The notes below the pieces were generated by a model, which was given only the letters and a program-made list of their open reading frames with translations, made no database searches and was not told the DNA's origin. A stretch of DNA of 64,000 nucleotides from contig NC_134842.1 of the NCBI RefSeq assembly GCF_965363235.1, positions 36,311,958 through 36,375,957 on the forward strand. The letters run 5' to 3'. Shown in pieces: positions 46,601-56,794 of this stretch. Positions within the stretch are counted from its first letter, which is position 1. Each line of letters starts with the position of its first letter. The DNA comes from Mytilus galloprovincialis (lineage: Eukaryota > Mollusca > Bivalvia > Mytilida > Mytilidae). The translations under genes and the position numbers were made by a program.

Positions 46601-47052
46601 TTTTACCAAAAACCATCTGAAAAGTGACATTTTTCGGCATATTAGGTAGATTTTTCATATTTGAGCTTGAATCGGATCGTTTTTAATGACTAAATCTGTT
46701 AAAATCTTTCACATAAACTAATTAATTCAAATAAAATAGACTCTTAAGTGTTTAAAAAGTGGTCAAAATCTTTCGTCGGATGAACCTGAAATTTGAGGCC
46801 AAAATCGGTCCTTACCGGACCTACTCCTTTCTTTTTATATATTAAGATATTTTATTTTATCAAACCTAGTAAATTTAAAGTAAAGTAATTATAATTATTT
46901 GAAAAATATTGTAATTTTGATTAACGAATGCGTGCATATAAAACATGTGTACCATACCCATTGCGATCCAAACAGACATTGTTTCCATTTACTCCATAAA
47001 ATGAAAGTCTTATGAGTAAAATCGACACAAACACAAAGATTATTATTGCCAT
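36800..47052 (-). CDS. MEGF/scavenger-receptor-like single-pass receptor (8 exons, 457 aa, complete)
   Basis: Exons in transcript order: 47052-46958, 44369-44320, 43055-42947, 42659-42595, 41987-41916, 39904-39833, 39482-39411, 37638-36800. They sum to 1374 nt (458 codons with stop), and every junction is in phase. The product starts with a hydrophobic signal peptide (MAIIIFVFVSILLIRLSFYG). It continues with one Cys-rich unit (about 27-95) like the MEGF10/SREC repeat: CVECKRGSTSWDGGPCLPC and QQRCDPVVGC. Next come a Ser/Thr/Asn-rich stalk, a membrane helix (about 185-200, WIFSFCLFGIILLIC) and a 255-residue cytoplasmic tail with several Tyr motifs. MEGF-type receptors in animals bind apoptotic cells or microbes and signal through tail tyrosines. 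Role here is inferred. The gene lies upstream of receptor gene 1 on the same strand. Confidence 0.85.
37935..38940 (+). repeat. RT-element 3' end copy, split by a MITE
   Basis: The first part (37935-38144) resembles the C-terminus of the RT ORF (SRACISYHGFLDRG, LRKFYGRHHELVDRYG) but is diverged from the copy at 29962. The tail then matches the 90-420 family up to about 38402, is interrupted by the insertion 38403-38904, and resumes with TATGAGTTTGAC...TGGTATCTTTCGTCCCTC. Confidence 0.8.
38403..38904. mobile_element. 502-bp MITE with 20-bp terminal inverted repeats
   Basis: The left end CGTGAAGGTACCCAAATTGC (38403-38422) and right end GCAATTTGGGTACCCACACG (38885-38904) are inverted with 18 of 20 matching. 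A third copy of the motif (GCAATTTGGGTACCC) is internal near 38685. It has no coding capacity and is inserted in an RT-element tail. Confidence 0.85.
39411..39482 (-). CDS. Stalk exon S3 of receptor gene 2 (72 nt)
   Basis: AG acceptor and GTAAGA donor, phase 1 in and out. Encodes ESEHTVTHSMQINEDTTPHN plus VDES. Similar to S2 (HSVQIS versus HSMQIN). Confidence 0.8.
39833..39904 (-). CDS. Stalk exon S2 of receptor gene 2 (72 nt)
   Basis: AG acceptor and GTAATT donor, phase 1 in and out. Encodes GSNHKRIHSVQISVVSTHNN plus GDGN. Same length and phase as its neighbours S1 and S3. Confidence 0.8.
40440..41025 (-). repeat. Intronic dispersed repeats
   Basis: 40448-40720 is an inverted copy of the 'cctggtatctatgatgag' family (AAACTCATCATAGATACCAG, CGTGCATTTCGTCTACAAAA). 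40725-40830 continues with GAAGTGCTGA..CTACTGGGCT. 40965-41025 is a plus-strand GGCAATCATACCACATCTTT end. Confidence 0.6.
41916..41987 (-). CDS. Stalk exon S1 of receptor gene 2 (72 nt)
   Basis: AG acceptor and GTAAGT donor, phase 1 in and out. Encodes EADKTETYARNVPIATLSNQ plus DKVN. Confidence 0.8.
42595..42659 (-). CDS. Exon closing the Cys-rich unit (65 nt)
   Basis: AG acceptor and GTAAAT donor; phase 2 in, phase 1 out. Encodes CDPVVGCVASTVTSESSTTV, the end of the MEGF-like unit running into a Ser/Thr stalk. Confidence 0.85.
42947..43055 (-). CDS. Main MEGF-like exon (109 nt)
   Basis: AG acceptor and GTAAGA donor; phase 1 in, phase 2 out. Encodes ECKRGSTSWDGGPCLPCKDN, then THGFKCLKTCSCNYQQR. 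The C-x2-G-x-W-G-x-C and C-x-C pattern is that of scavenger-receptor-F/MEGF repeats. Confidence 0.9.
43089..43250. repeat. Intronic inverted repeat (about 155 bp)
   Basis: AGAATAACTAATCAAAAAAT..AATAGAGAAAAATA at the left is mirrored by TATTTTTCTCTATTTAAATT..TAGTTAGTTATTC at the right. A palindromic MITE-like unit. Confidence 0.65.
44320..44369 (-). CDS. Exon 2 of receptor gene 2 (50 nt)
   Basis: AG acceptor and GTAATT donor; phase 2 in, phase 1 out. Encodes KSICCFNYEEFNGGCV, the first cysteines of the Cys-rich unit. Confidence 0.85.
44700..44990 (+). repeat. Dispersed repeat in intron 1 of receptor gene 2
   Basis: Contains 'ACCAGCCCAGTAATCAGCAC' and 'TATTTGACACAACGTTTGGA', matching the family seen at 34020-34090, 40725-40800 and 50940-51080. 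Confidence 0.6.
45166..45296. repeat. Two tandem 65-bp units
   Basis: CACATAATTCAATTTGTGAT...ACGTAGCTACCTCAG and CATAATTTAATTTGTGATTA...ACGTAGCTACCTAAG are adjacent diverged copies. Confidence 0.8.
46248..46830. mobile_element. MITE (583 bp) containing an internal hairpin
   Basis: The left end AAAGGAGTAGGTTCAGTAAG and the reverse complement of the right end (AAAGGAGTAGGTCCGGTAAG) are terminal inverted repeats. Inside, 46471-46620 is a long imperfect palindrome: AACGAAAGTGGCCGCATTCG(TGTTCATCC) mirrors (GGATGAACA)CGGATGCGGCCACTTTCATT. No coding capacity; the element is in intron 1 of receptor gene 2. Confidence 0.75.
46958..47052 (-). CDS. Exon 1 of receptor gene 2: start codon and signal peptide
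   Basis: ATG at 47052-47050; ends in phase 2 at a GTATGG donor. Encodes a hydrophobic leader (IIIFVFVSILLIRLSF) and then NNVCLDRN, the start of the mature Cys-rich domain. Cleavage after about residue 20-23 is likely. Confidence 0.85.
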
Positions 47053-49985
47053 ATTTTGTTTTTTCTATAAATTAACTTGTAGGATACTTCAAATACGATC
47101 ACATGTTTTTATTACATATGAGGAAGAATTAACGTAATAATAGATTGTTATTAAGTGAACTGCAATTAAGGTACTTGTAAAGCATTGGTTTAATACTAAA
47201 ATATGTTTTAATGTAATCAAATTAAAGGTGCATTAGCTACGAGATATAAAAATACATATACATGTATACATTTACGAGATATAAATATAAATATATATCT
47301 GATTTTTATGGTTTTTTTTATCATTATTGAAAGCGAAAAAATAGAATATTTCGCTTTAAGCAGCTAATTTAGTTCTTTGACAATGTACACAAGGAAACAT
47401 CGTAAACATAAAAGAAAATGATTAAGCATAAACTATGTGTGTTCAGCTATAAAAAAGGGGAGGGGAAATGTCAACATTGAAAATGAAAGATGGGTAATTA
47501 AAGGCAACAGTAGTATATCGCTGTTAAAAACTCATAAATCTATGGACAAAAAACAAAATCGGGGTAACAAACTAAAACTGAGGGAAACCTTTTGATTCAC
47601 TGATTCGATCCGATTAAACTCGTTCATACACAGGTGTAGCATATTTACCTGACGATATCAGGATATTGGTATTTAGTCAAATCTTAACCGGAATTTGTGA
47701 CACAATTAGAATTCTAAAATTTATAAAACGTAAACAACATGTCGAAATATTTAGGCTTGAAACAATATATTTTTGGATAAGTTAATGCAAGCACACGAGG
47801 TGTATAGTGTCTTATACGATTACAGGTTTGTAATGTTTAACAACCAGATTATATCAGAGTGTAAACACGTTAATTATGAGCTTTGAAAGACAAGTAGTTC
47901 GAGCATTTTTCTGAGTAAGTGTTAAAAAATTTCAAACAAATATTCTTTACTGTGGTTAGCATTCATTAGTCGTCGGTATCTATAGATTAACAACTTGTGG
48001 TTATATTGATAATTTAGAATCTTCCTTCAGATGGCGGACAAATTCGCAGCTAAATAATTCGATTGGTGTGTCATTTGTATACAAGAGTTATATTCCTTTG
48101 AACTATCAGTCTAGTATGTTTAATTCCATAAAGTCAATATGTTGATTGTCTACCTTGAACAGGCTTATAATTTTATCTTATACATGTTATACATGTATAT
48201 TTTTTTCTATTGAATTTAAAATCGTTACAAAATCTGTAATGTACTAGATACTCGCATTTTTCATTAGTTTATCAAAGACATTTATGTATATCTAGAATTT
48301 CTTTTATTTGTTTTGAAATGTTTAAAATTAATATATACCAATATAAAGAATATTTTATTATCTTATAAATATGTTTTTTGTTATCGGAAAGTATACATAC
48401 CGTGTGTATACATCAAAAATAAGCAAGGTCAAATCTACCTTCATCATCACTAACTTTATTAGAGCTAAGAGACAAACTGCTCTAAATCACAGATCACAGG
48501 CACTCGTTTGAAAATAAAAATTTCCTTTTTTTATAAATTAAATGCTTCTTTTTGTAACTTCATTGGGGTGTAAAAGCGTTGACCAAAGTACATTTAGTAT
48601 AAAGCGCGGAAGCGCTTCATTCTAAAAATTATGAAGTTAAGCATTCGATACTGATAATTACATTTTTTTAGCTATGATCATGAAAACACGAATTTTAAAT
48701 TATTCTTATTTAATTCACCTGTGCACTTTATTGTGGGACCACGTGTTATCATGAATGGTAAGTTTTATTGAGTAATGCAATTGCTTAAGGAATAACACTG
48801 GATGTGCAGTTAGCCAATCAGAATAAAGTATTATAATGAAACATACATCTAATGTAATTATTATACCTTAAAATACCATTAAGGTAAATAGGGGGGAAAA
48901 TTCTGAAACAGGTGACTATGTCACAGAAAAAGCATATTCCAAGTATTCATGAAATTGATCTCTATTAAAGCCATATCCTGGAAATTATTTAAAAAACCCA
49001 CTTTTTTCCTACTTTTAATTAGAGGTACAATATGCCGGTGAAAAACATTAATTGTGGTGTCAAGAATACACTGTTTCAAGTTGTGGTATGCATAAAAAAA
49101 ATGCCCAACAGCATTCGTCCTACTACTCGTAAAGGCATTTGTTTCTAATATCTATATGGTGTATACCATTATGCCAGAACTCAAATGAAGCAGAAAGCTC
49201 ATGTTACTTATCTGCTTTACTCGACCCATTAAGACAAAAACATGCAAGAAGTGTAATAACGCCTAACACAAACACACATACGCACAAACACAAAACAGTA
49301 CACCATAGCCACCACTTTATTCCAGAAGCTTCTAACTGATGCCGAATGCTAGAGTGTAAAATTGTAATTTAGACCTACCCAAAACAATTAGAACTTTTCT
49401 GAAAAAGACTATAAATGAAAACAGAACTATATCATCTTCCCATAATGATTGAATGTTAGGAAAATTGACCAGAGTTATCTTACTTTAATCACAGAGAGGG
49501 GAAAGCAAACAATTTTTAATTTAAGCCTAATTAACATTAAAATAATTTTCCACTAACAAATAAAGTTACCTTATTGAAATATAAGGACTTTGTTAGCTAA
49601 ATCTATTAATTTTATTAAATATTATGAATTTTTATGACAATGGAGAAACATGCTGATAGGTGAAAACTGATCAACATATAAGTTTTAACCAATAATGGGA
49701 TATCCAATAGACCTTGAAAAAAATCCATTTTCTATGTGTTCGCTATATATCCATATCTACATGATCTATATTCGAGTTTATCTCGTATTATTTGACCGAC
49801 GGCAATCGACTCTTTGCATTTTAAATTTATCATTTAAGACTTTTTATAATTTGAATATATCAAATCGAGTCCATTTGCATTACAAATTCGTTGCACTGTA
49901 GGTTGATATTGCATGCATATTAGTCACTATTAATATAACTATGATGGTATGAATCGATACTATCTTTTATCATTTCATATAATAT
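47053..49985. other. Intergenic upstream of receptor gene 2
   Basis: AT-rich. A short inverted RT-tail piece is at 47470-47585 (GCAACAGTAGTATATCGCTG, CAAAATCGGGGTAACAAACT). No gene was recognised. The promoter of receptor gene 2 should lie near 47.05-47.5 kb, but no TATA-type box can be asserted. Confidence 0.5.
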
Positions 49986-49989
49986 AACA

Positions 49990-51690
49990 TAATTGTTTAC
50001 ATATCACAATTGATACGTTATTCTCGTGCTTGTTCACACTATACGGACTTCATATACAGGAGTGTGCTCCTTACGCAGAAACTGTTCCAACAAAGTTACG
50101 AGGAAGACAGATTAAAATTGACACTCCGTAAATTTTATGGACACCATCACGAATTGGTGGATCCATACGAAGTATCTTTGACCAAACTAGCTAAGGACAT
50201 ATTTACCACATGGTAGATTGTTGTTTGTCATTATGTCGTCTAATCTTTTAATTACCATACGTGACTTATTCCCGATTGTGACTGTTTTGCTGAGTGTGAA
50301 TTCGCATTACTATAAGACGTGCTACGGTACTTGTCTATCCCAAATTCATGTATTTAGTTTAAATGTTTAATGTTATATTTGTAATTCTCATCGGATTTTG
50401 TTAAATGTTGATGTCTTTTCTATTATATTTATGTGTTATGGTAAATAATATTAATCACCGCATTCATTTATTAGATTTCATTTTGTTCAACGTAATCAGT
50501 ACGATATTTTACGTTTGAAGTCAGATTCAAAACAAACCGGACATAGCTTTATAATATACTTAATTGCTACCTTAGTTTGCTAATTATAAATATTAAAATG
50601 TGCATTTATTAAATGCAATATCAGTATTTAGTTCAAATATAATCTTAAATCGATCCTAATTCTGTCTTATTCATTCAAATGACGTCATTTTTCATTTTCT
50701 GATGATCTGTTTTACAAATTCAAATGACGTCATCATTTTTTTGTCACTTTTTACAATTTCAAATATGACGTCACTTGGCGTTGGGGTTTGGGCTTGTTCG
50801 GATGTGTCTACATTTTGTGTTGCAAATGTCTGCTTATGTAATGTATTTCAGTTGTTTCCTGTAATTAGTTGATATTTCAGTTCTATCATGTACAGCTTCT
50901 GTTTAATAATTTTATAAATTTACTGTTTGCAAAAGTATAAATTATTCTAAATAATAAGGATGTTCTGGTAACAAACAGAAAACCCTGGCCGTTTTTGGCA
51001 CAACTTTTTTGATCTTTTGGTCCTCGATGCTGTTCGACTTTGTGCTTGTTTAAACTTTCAAACTTTTGTATCTGGGCGTCACTGGTGGTTCTTGTGTGGA
51101 TAAAATGCACTTCTGACGTATTGAAAAATTTTCAACTTGTTGCCTTTTGTTGGCTTTTGTTCGTGTGTTTCTTTGTCAATTGTATTCTCCAATTTATTTA
51201 TATTGTAGTCCTGTGGTGTTGAGTTGTCATTTTAATGTTATATTTCACATGGCTATGAAAGGGGAGGTTTGGCATGCCACAAAACCAGGTTCAACCCGCC
51301 ATTTTTTTCTTTAAAAATGTCCTGTAACCAGTCAGGAATATGGCCATTGTTATATTATAGTTCGTTTCTGTGTGTGTTACATTTTAACGTTGCGTCGTAT
51401 GTTTTCTCTTAATTTTGAGTGTAAATTCACATTGCGATAAGACGTGTCACGGTACTTGTCTATCCCAAATTCATGTATTTTGTTTTTGATGTTATATTTG
51501 TTTTTCTCGTGGGATTTTGTCTGATGCTTGGTCCGTTTCTGTGTGTGTTACATTGTAGTGTTGTGTCGTTGTTCTCCTCTTATATTTAATGCGTTTCCTT
51601 CAGTTTTAGTTTGTTACCCCGATTTTGTTTTTTGTCCATGGATTTATGAGTTTGAACAGCGGTATACTACTGTTGCCTTTATATATAGTG
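49990..51690 (+). mobile_element. 5'-truncated copy of the RT retroelement
   Basis: Starts inside the ORF: 50010-50216 encodes the last 68 residues nearly as in the 29962-32145 copy (LIRYSRACSHYTDFIYRSV, LRKFYGHHHELVDPY) and its stop. The 3' region then runs to about 51690, ending with a tail homologous to 28290-28530. Three TGACGTCA sites are present. The 5' truncation fits target-primed insertion. It has one copy of the 240-bp unit that is doubled in the longer element. Confidence 0.85.
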
Positions 51691-52649
51691 CACGAAATGT
51701 CAGTTGTCCATTTGAGTGCGTGGATTTGGGACAGTTAGGTAGGTTTTCTTTTGAAAATTACCTCCTTTTCATGCTAAAAGGTTTCCCCTTTAACATTAAT
51801 GAAATATTCTGAAAAGTTTTAATTGCAAGAAAATTGCTAAATGATCGTAATTAAATAAACCATAAATTTAGAACATATTCATTCATTTTAAAAACATTGT
51901 CACCTTTAATGTTTAAATGTCATCACATTCTGTTTGCAAATGATCAGTACTACTGCAACAGATTGATAGATTTATTGTTGATGTTTGCAATACACTCAGC
52001 ACACTTGGTTATACCAAGTCAGTCAACTTTATTGGTTTGTGAACTCGGATTACCACACGAAAAGCATCAACCTTCGGTGGGGTAAACTTGGAATTCTAGT
52101 CAATTAAGTCGAACGCCGGTGCTGCTGCCGATTATAAATGGCCAGTTTTCAAGGTAAAAGACAAACCACAGAGCTAAACCATATGTTCTATTGATTGCCA
52201 TGTCGGCTATGTCGGTTGGTAAGATGGGTCAGCGGATATATTTCAAATTATGATTGAATCAAAGTTTGTTTCCGATTAATCTAGTAGTTTGAAGTAAAGA
52301 TGTCAACTTTTATACTAAGAGACTAATAATCTTTTTGACCTAGAAGTAATAATGAAAAGATTATATTTGCATCACATTCTATCTAGTATTCAAAAATGAT
52401 TATACGGCTACTATGGCAAATGAACTAAATGATAGAGGTGTGACTATTTATTCAATTTTAATATCAATGATCAGTCAATTTATTCATTAATTTGTTAAGC
52501 ATATAATTTTCTTGTCATAACTATGAGTCAATAACTTTATTAACTATTAATAATAAATGATGTGAATAGTGAAGGTAATATTTGATAGCCTTTGTATATT
52601 AGAATTTGATTACTAAATGGAAAGTGAAAATGGTCACAAAGAGTTGCAT
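51691..52649. other. Intergenic, nothing recognised
   Basis: AT-rich DNA without coding signal. Confidence 0.5.
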
Positions 52650-52935
52650 TTAGGTGGTACCTTACACTACAGGGAGATAAATCTGTAAAATCAGCTAAAC
52701 GTTTTAATTACGTTGTTTTGTTAAGGAAAATTAAGCTTCTCAATGATCAAAATTAGTGTGTGTCAAACTGCTATATAACCAGCGTCATTTTTTCTGATAA
52801 ATTGGTTACTTATTTTTTTTTTTTTTTTTTTTTTTCATATGTTTTTGGGGTCAAAGTAAATACTTTGTCATAATTTTATGAAAATTAAACGAGCCAAATT
52901 AATGTAAGTGAAGGTGTTGGGTACCACCTTAAATC
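52650..52935. mobile_element. MITE with TTAGGTGGTACC termini
   Basis: The left end TTAGGTGGTACCTTACAC and right end GTTGGGTACCACCTTAAA form terminal inverted repeats of about 13 bp around 280 bp. A T homopolymer of about 24 bases is inside (about 52808-52834). No coding capacity. Confidence 0.65.
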
Positions 52936-53018
52936 ACAAATAATACATTTGTAATATACTATGCAGCCAAAATGTTACATGTAACATGTGTGATCTTTCA
53001 AACTTAGAAGTGGTCTGC

Positions 53019-53024
53019 TTTATT
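53019..53024 (-). promoter_or_regulatory. AATAAA candidate polyadenylation signal of the zinc-finger gene
   Basis: A minus-strand AATAAA about 290 bp past the stop. Another AATAAA overlaps the last codons (53314-53319), before the stop. Confidence 0.35.
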
Positions 53025-53154
53025 CTAAATGTATTTTATGGAGTTTGTATGATCTAATCCTTTTCGTCATAAAACAAGTTTTTGTTAAATTCATGTTTAT
53101 AAGAGCTAATATATTCCTGTCTTACACAAGATTTGTGAGGAAGTTTATAAGACT

Positions 53155-53215
53155 CATATAAAAATAAGGAGATCTGGTAGGATTGCCAATGAGACAACAA
53201 CCACACAAAGTCCAT
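53155..53215 (-). repeat. Short dispersed repeat end
   Basis: AGGATTGCCAATGAGACAAC, the reverse complement of the widespread GTTGTCTCATTGGCAATC repeat end. Confidence 0.7.
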
Positions 53216-53309
53216 TTCTTTGTAAAACAAAATAGTTAATGACGTTTATAAGACATCTTTCTTTCCTGTATTTCACAAAATGTTAGAATGTTTTTATAAC
53301 AGTAGTCCT

Positions 53310-54809
53310 TCACTTTATTAAACAAGATTTCTGATGACGTTTATAAGACCTAGTCCATGCAAAGATTTTTCCACAATGGCAAATAATCTGTTGTTTCTTA
53401 TGTTTCCCCTTTATATGCTCTTGCAGAAAACGTAAACTTTTGGTCTTTGTACCACAGTACTCACAACTATATCCTTCTCTATTTTCTTCAGGTGAAAACT
53501 TGCATTCCCTTTTGTGTCGGTCTAGGGAAGTTTTATATGAAAATCCTTTATTGCAGTGTTCACAAATATGGTCACGCTTGTTCAAATGCACACTATTTAT
53601 GTGCCCTTGATAATGCATATGTGTACTGAAGCTTTTTCCACACTCATGGCACACAAAACGTTGATTTCCGTCGTGCCTTCTCATATGAACATGTAATCCT
53701 GAACTGGACATAAAAGTTTTACCACAAGTATCACAAACATAAGGTTCTGAATGACGTAAAATATGATTTTTTAATGCCCATGGTTCTGTAAATTTAGCAG
53801 AACAAGATGGACACTTCAAATGATGACCGTGAGTACGCTCATGACGTCGCAAGGAGCGTTTACCTACAATAATATCACAAAGTTTACACTTTACTCTTTC
53901 ATCCATGTTTTTACCGTCCTTTGACAAATCTTTGGTAGTGTTCAAATGATCCTTCATGTCTGTAATGGACGTTACATCCTGTTGAATTTCAGGTAATGAG
54001 GGTAAAATGTTTGCAATTTCTAGAATTTGTTCTAAATTTTCTAACGGTTGTGGATCTAAAATATCGAAGTCTAAATTTTCAGATGTTGTTGTTCGATTTG
54101 GAATCCTACTTGTACATGATTGTCTTATTCCTTCGGTAACGGCTGAAGTTCGGTCACTGTTGATTTCAGTTTGCCATAGTTCTTTGGTACTTTTTGATAA
54201 AGTGGTCCTTTGACTTGTGGGCAATTTTTCTATGAGAAAAAAAACCAACAGCTTTCAATAAATCAAAAGCACAAATATACAAAACATAAAATAAAACTCA
54301 CAAACCAATATATAAATAGCAGTATCTAGCTTTCGATTTGAATGGTCCATATGTAACAGTCTCAAGAACACGGCTTGCCCGATAATCGATTAAACTCACA
54401 TTGACGCTATTACTATCTTACACAAAAATCGCCTTTTCACACAAAATTTACCAATCTTTTCGGCAAGGACAAGCATTGCATATCCCAATTAATTATCTGT
54501 GATGAGTTTCCTTTTAAATATAAGTCACTTCGTACCCAAACATACTTCTTTATAAAGCCGCAATTTTACTGAAAGTATTATTTGTAGATATATCTCTTCT
54601 GTGTTCTAATGCTCTTTAAAACATTCTGTATTTGGTTTTAAGCCCTTAGAACTTAAGAAAGTTATTGAATTTTAAAAGCAAACATAGTGTTTCAAGTTAG
54701 CTTTGGCATCTTAAATTGTGGGTTCATACCTGTGTTTGAATCATTTCTTTCGTGAGGTTTCCGCATATGGGATATGATACTTGACTGGTCAAGTTCGTCA
54801 CTGTCGGAT
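53310..54809 (-). CDS. C2H2 zinc-finger protein, last two exons (5' incomplete)
   Basis: Exons: 54809-54730 (80 nt; phase 2 in, phase 1 out, GTATGA donor) and about 54233-53310 (AG acceptor, phase 1). The first encodes SDSDELDQSSIISHMRKPHE and onwards; the second starts EKLPTSQRTTLSKSTKE, a Ser/Thr-rich acidic linker, followed by seven zinc-finger units in the C-terminal 200 residues. Clear C2H2 units include CDTCGKTFMSSSGLHVHMRR and CHECGKSFSTHMHYQGHIN; the fifth ends in His-Cys, and the last (CHCGKIFAWTRSYKRHQKSC) is shortened and ends in Cys. Likely a nuclear DNA- or RNA-binding regulator; targets unknown. No KRAB, BTB or ZAD domain is visible. Upstream exons were not found; an in-frame Met in the first exon could be the start if earlier exons are non-coding. 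Confidence 0.85.
54730..54809 (-). CDS. Upstream coding exon of the zinc-finger gene (80 nt)
   Basis: Acceptor TTTTCAG at its 5' end and donor GTATGA at its 3' end. The frame is open and joins the zinc-finger exon in phase 1. Rich in Asp and Ser, with no domain of its own. Confidence 0.7.
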
Positions 54810-56790
54810 CTGAAAAGAAATTATTATTGTAAAGGTGAGAGATTGTTAATAGCATGAGGATAAAAATAAAATATGTTTTGGCAAATGTTCTCTGATTTGT
54901 ATCACTTACAGATTCAACACCTTCTAAATTGAATATCCCAGGGTTTTTAATGTTGTAATCAAATTATTTCTTATCTATTGAAAATGTCTGCACAATATCA
55001 AAATGATATTCATGAGAACACAATGATACAGTATCTGCAGATGTAAAATTAGCCCCTACGACTTTGATATGTATTCGATGATACACATATTTCAAATATC
55101 GTTGAGATTAAAGAAAACAGGATGGAAGCAGATAAAAATTAACTACAAATTAATTTTGTACACGTATTCTAAGGTATTGTCGAAGAACATAATATATATC
55201 AGCGACATGTATTTACCGATTCATATCTAGGATTGTTATAAGAAGTTATAATAGTTCAAATTTTTTATACAGAAAGTGAAATTGTCTCGACCAATAACAC
55301 ATTATTATATGGATTTGTATTTTGACACTGATCACTCGTTCAATATCGTATTTTGTTTGTCGTCCTTCGTGTATAATATATTACGTAGCCTAAATTGGAT
55401 ACATAATATTTCCAGTTTGTAATGTTCTTAAACTTCGTATTTGATAAGCCCACCAAACTGTTTTGATTCAAGCGAAACTGATGAGTCTTGTGAAAACGAT
55501 ACCTGTGTCTGGGGTCCCACATTAAAAACCTTGTTATTTTTGTTAAAACTTTTAAATTCATATTGCTATCCGTGTAACAAGTATTAACCAAAATACCAAA
55601 CTCCAACGTCAATTCGAAACGTAAACTCCCTAAGAAAATGGCAAAATATTAAGCTCAAACACATCAAAAGTCATGTTCCCGACTTGGCCCAGGCATTGTC
55701 TTATATAGAGAAATTATGGATAAAACCTGGTTTAGTAGCTAGCTCAATCTATCACTTGTATATATGACAGTCGCATGAAATTCCGTTATATTTACAACTA
55801 TTTTTGAACAGAACAAATAGGGGTTTTGCTGTTAACATATTGTTAATATTATAATTCCCATTACTATATAACAAACAAATATGGCAACACAGAAAAACAA
55901 AAAGGTATACACGTATTTGTATAGACAAAGCACATTAGCAAGACCAAAAGACAAGAAAAATCTACCACAGCACAATAACACAATGACGGTATGTACAAGT
56001 ACCAAGCAGCGAAAAAAAAGTATAATCACAAAAATACTGAATTCCGAGGAAAATTCAAAACGGAATGTCAAAAATGGCAAAATCAAATGGTAAAACACAT
56101 CAAACGAATGGACAACAACTGTCATATTTCAGACTTGGACAGGCATTTTAAAATGGACACCACAATAATTATACTAAACAGTAAAAATAATGATATACAA
56201 ATACAAATAGAAGCATTATATAACACGTTATCAAGATGATAAACAACGCCAGTATCTAGAATCCAAACTTCAAGACCAACGAGTATTATTTGTGAAGTTG
56301 ATACAGAATATTTATCAACAAGGTCTTAGTATCTTCCGATGAACTTTTATTTTATAAAAACGATACTTTCTTTAACATATCCATAGTTCATCAACGGTTT
56401 TGTCTGATAATTGTGATATTTTACAAAGTATGGTTAGCAGTTACAAGCTTTGAATACCAAATGAGTTGGGATGGTATAATGCTACTAAGATGGATTGAAA
56501 TTTCATCATTTAAAACGTCTCATTTTTCATAGATTCTGGCAATAAGATGACCGTTGAAAGTGAAATCAAATGATCTGGTTTCTTTGATCTTGTTTTTGTC
56601 TGAAAAAAATCCGATTAAAAAACAAAAAGAGGTCAGCAAGGTAAGGCGCACAGTTCTTTCCAATAGTAATGCCTATAATTTGTTGAAAAGTACTAGTGTA
56701 CCTCCTAATTTAACGAATGCGTTGTCAATAAGCTACTCCAGTATACCAATCACTTGTTCCTCTGTATAACTCAGGACATATTTTAAGCTA
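54810..56790. other. Intergenic or intronic with dispersed repeats
   Basis: 55660-55830 carries the repeat seen at 24470-24620; 56000-56160 carries a related CATCAAACGAATGGACAACA...CTGTCATATTTCAGACTTGG piece. No supported exon. Confidence 0.45.
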
Positions 56791-56794
56791 AATA

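Noticed and set aside
46461-46658. 65-codon minus-strand frame
   Set aside because: It lies entirely in the palindromic part of a MITE.
55832-56239. Overlapping short frames on both strands
   Set aside because: They fall in dispersed repeat sequence also found at 24.5 and 41.2 kb; nothing recognisable is encoded.
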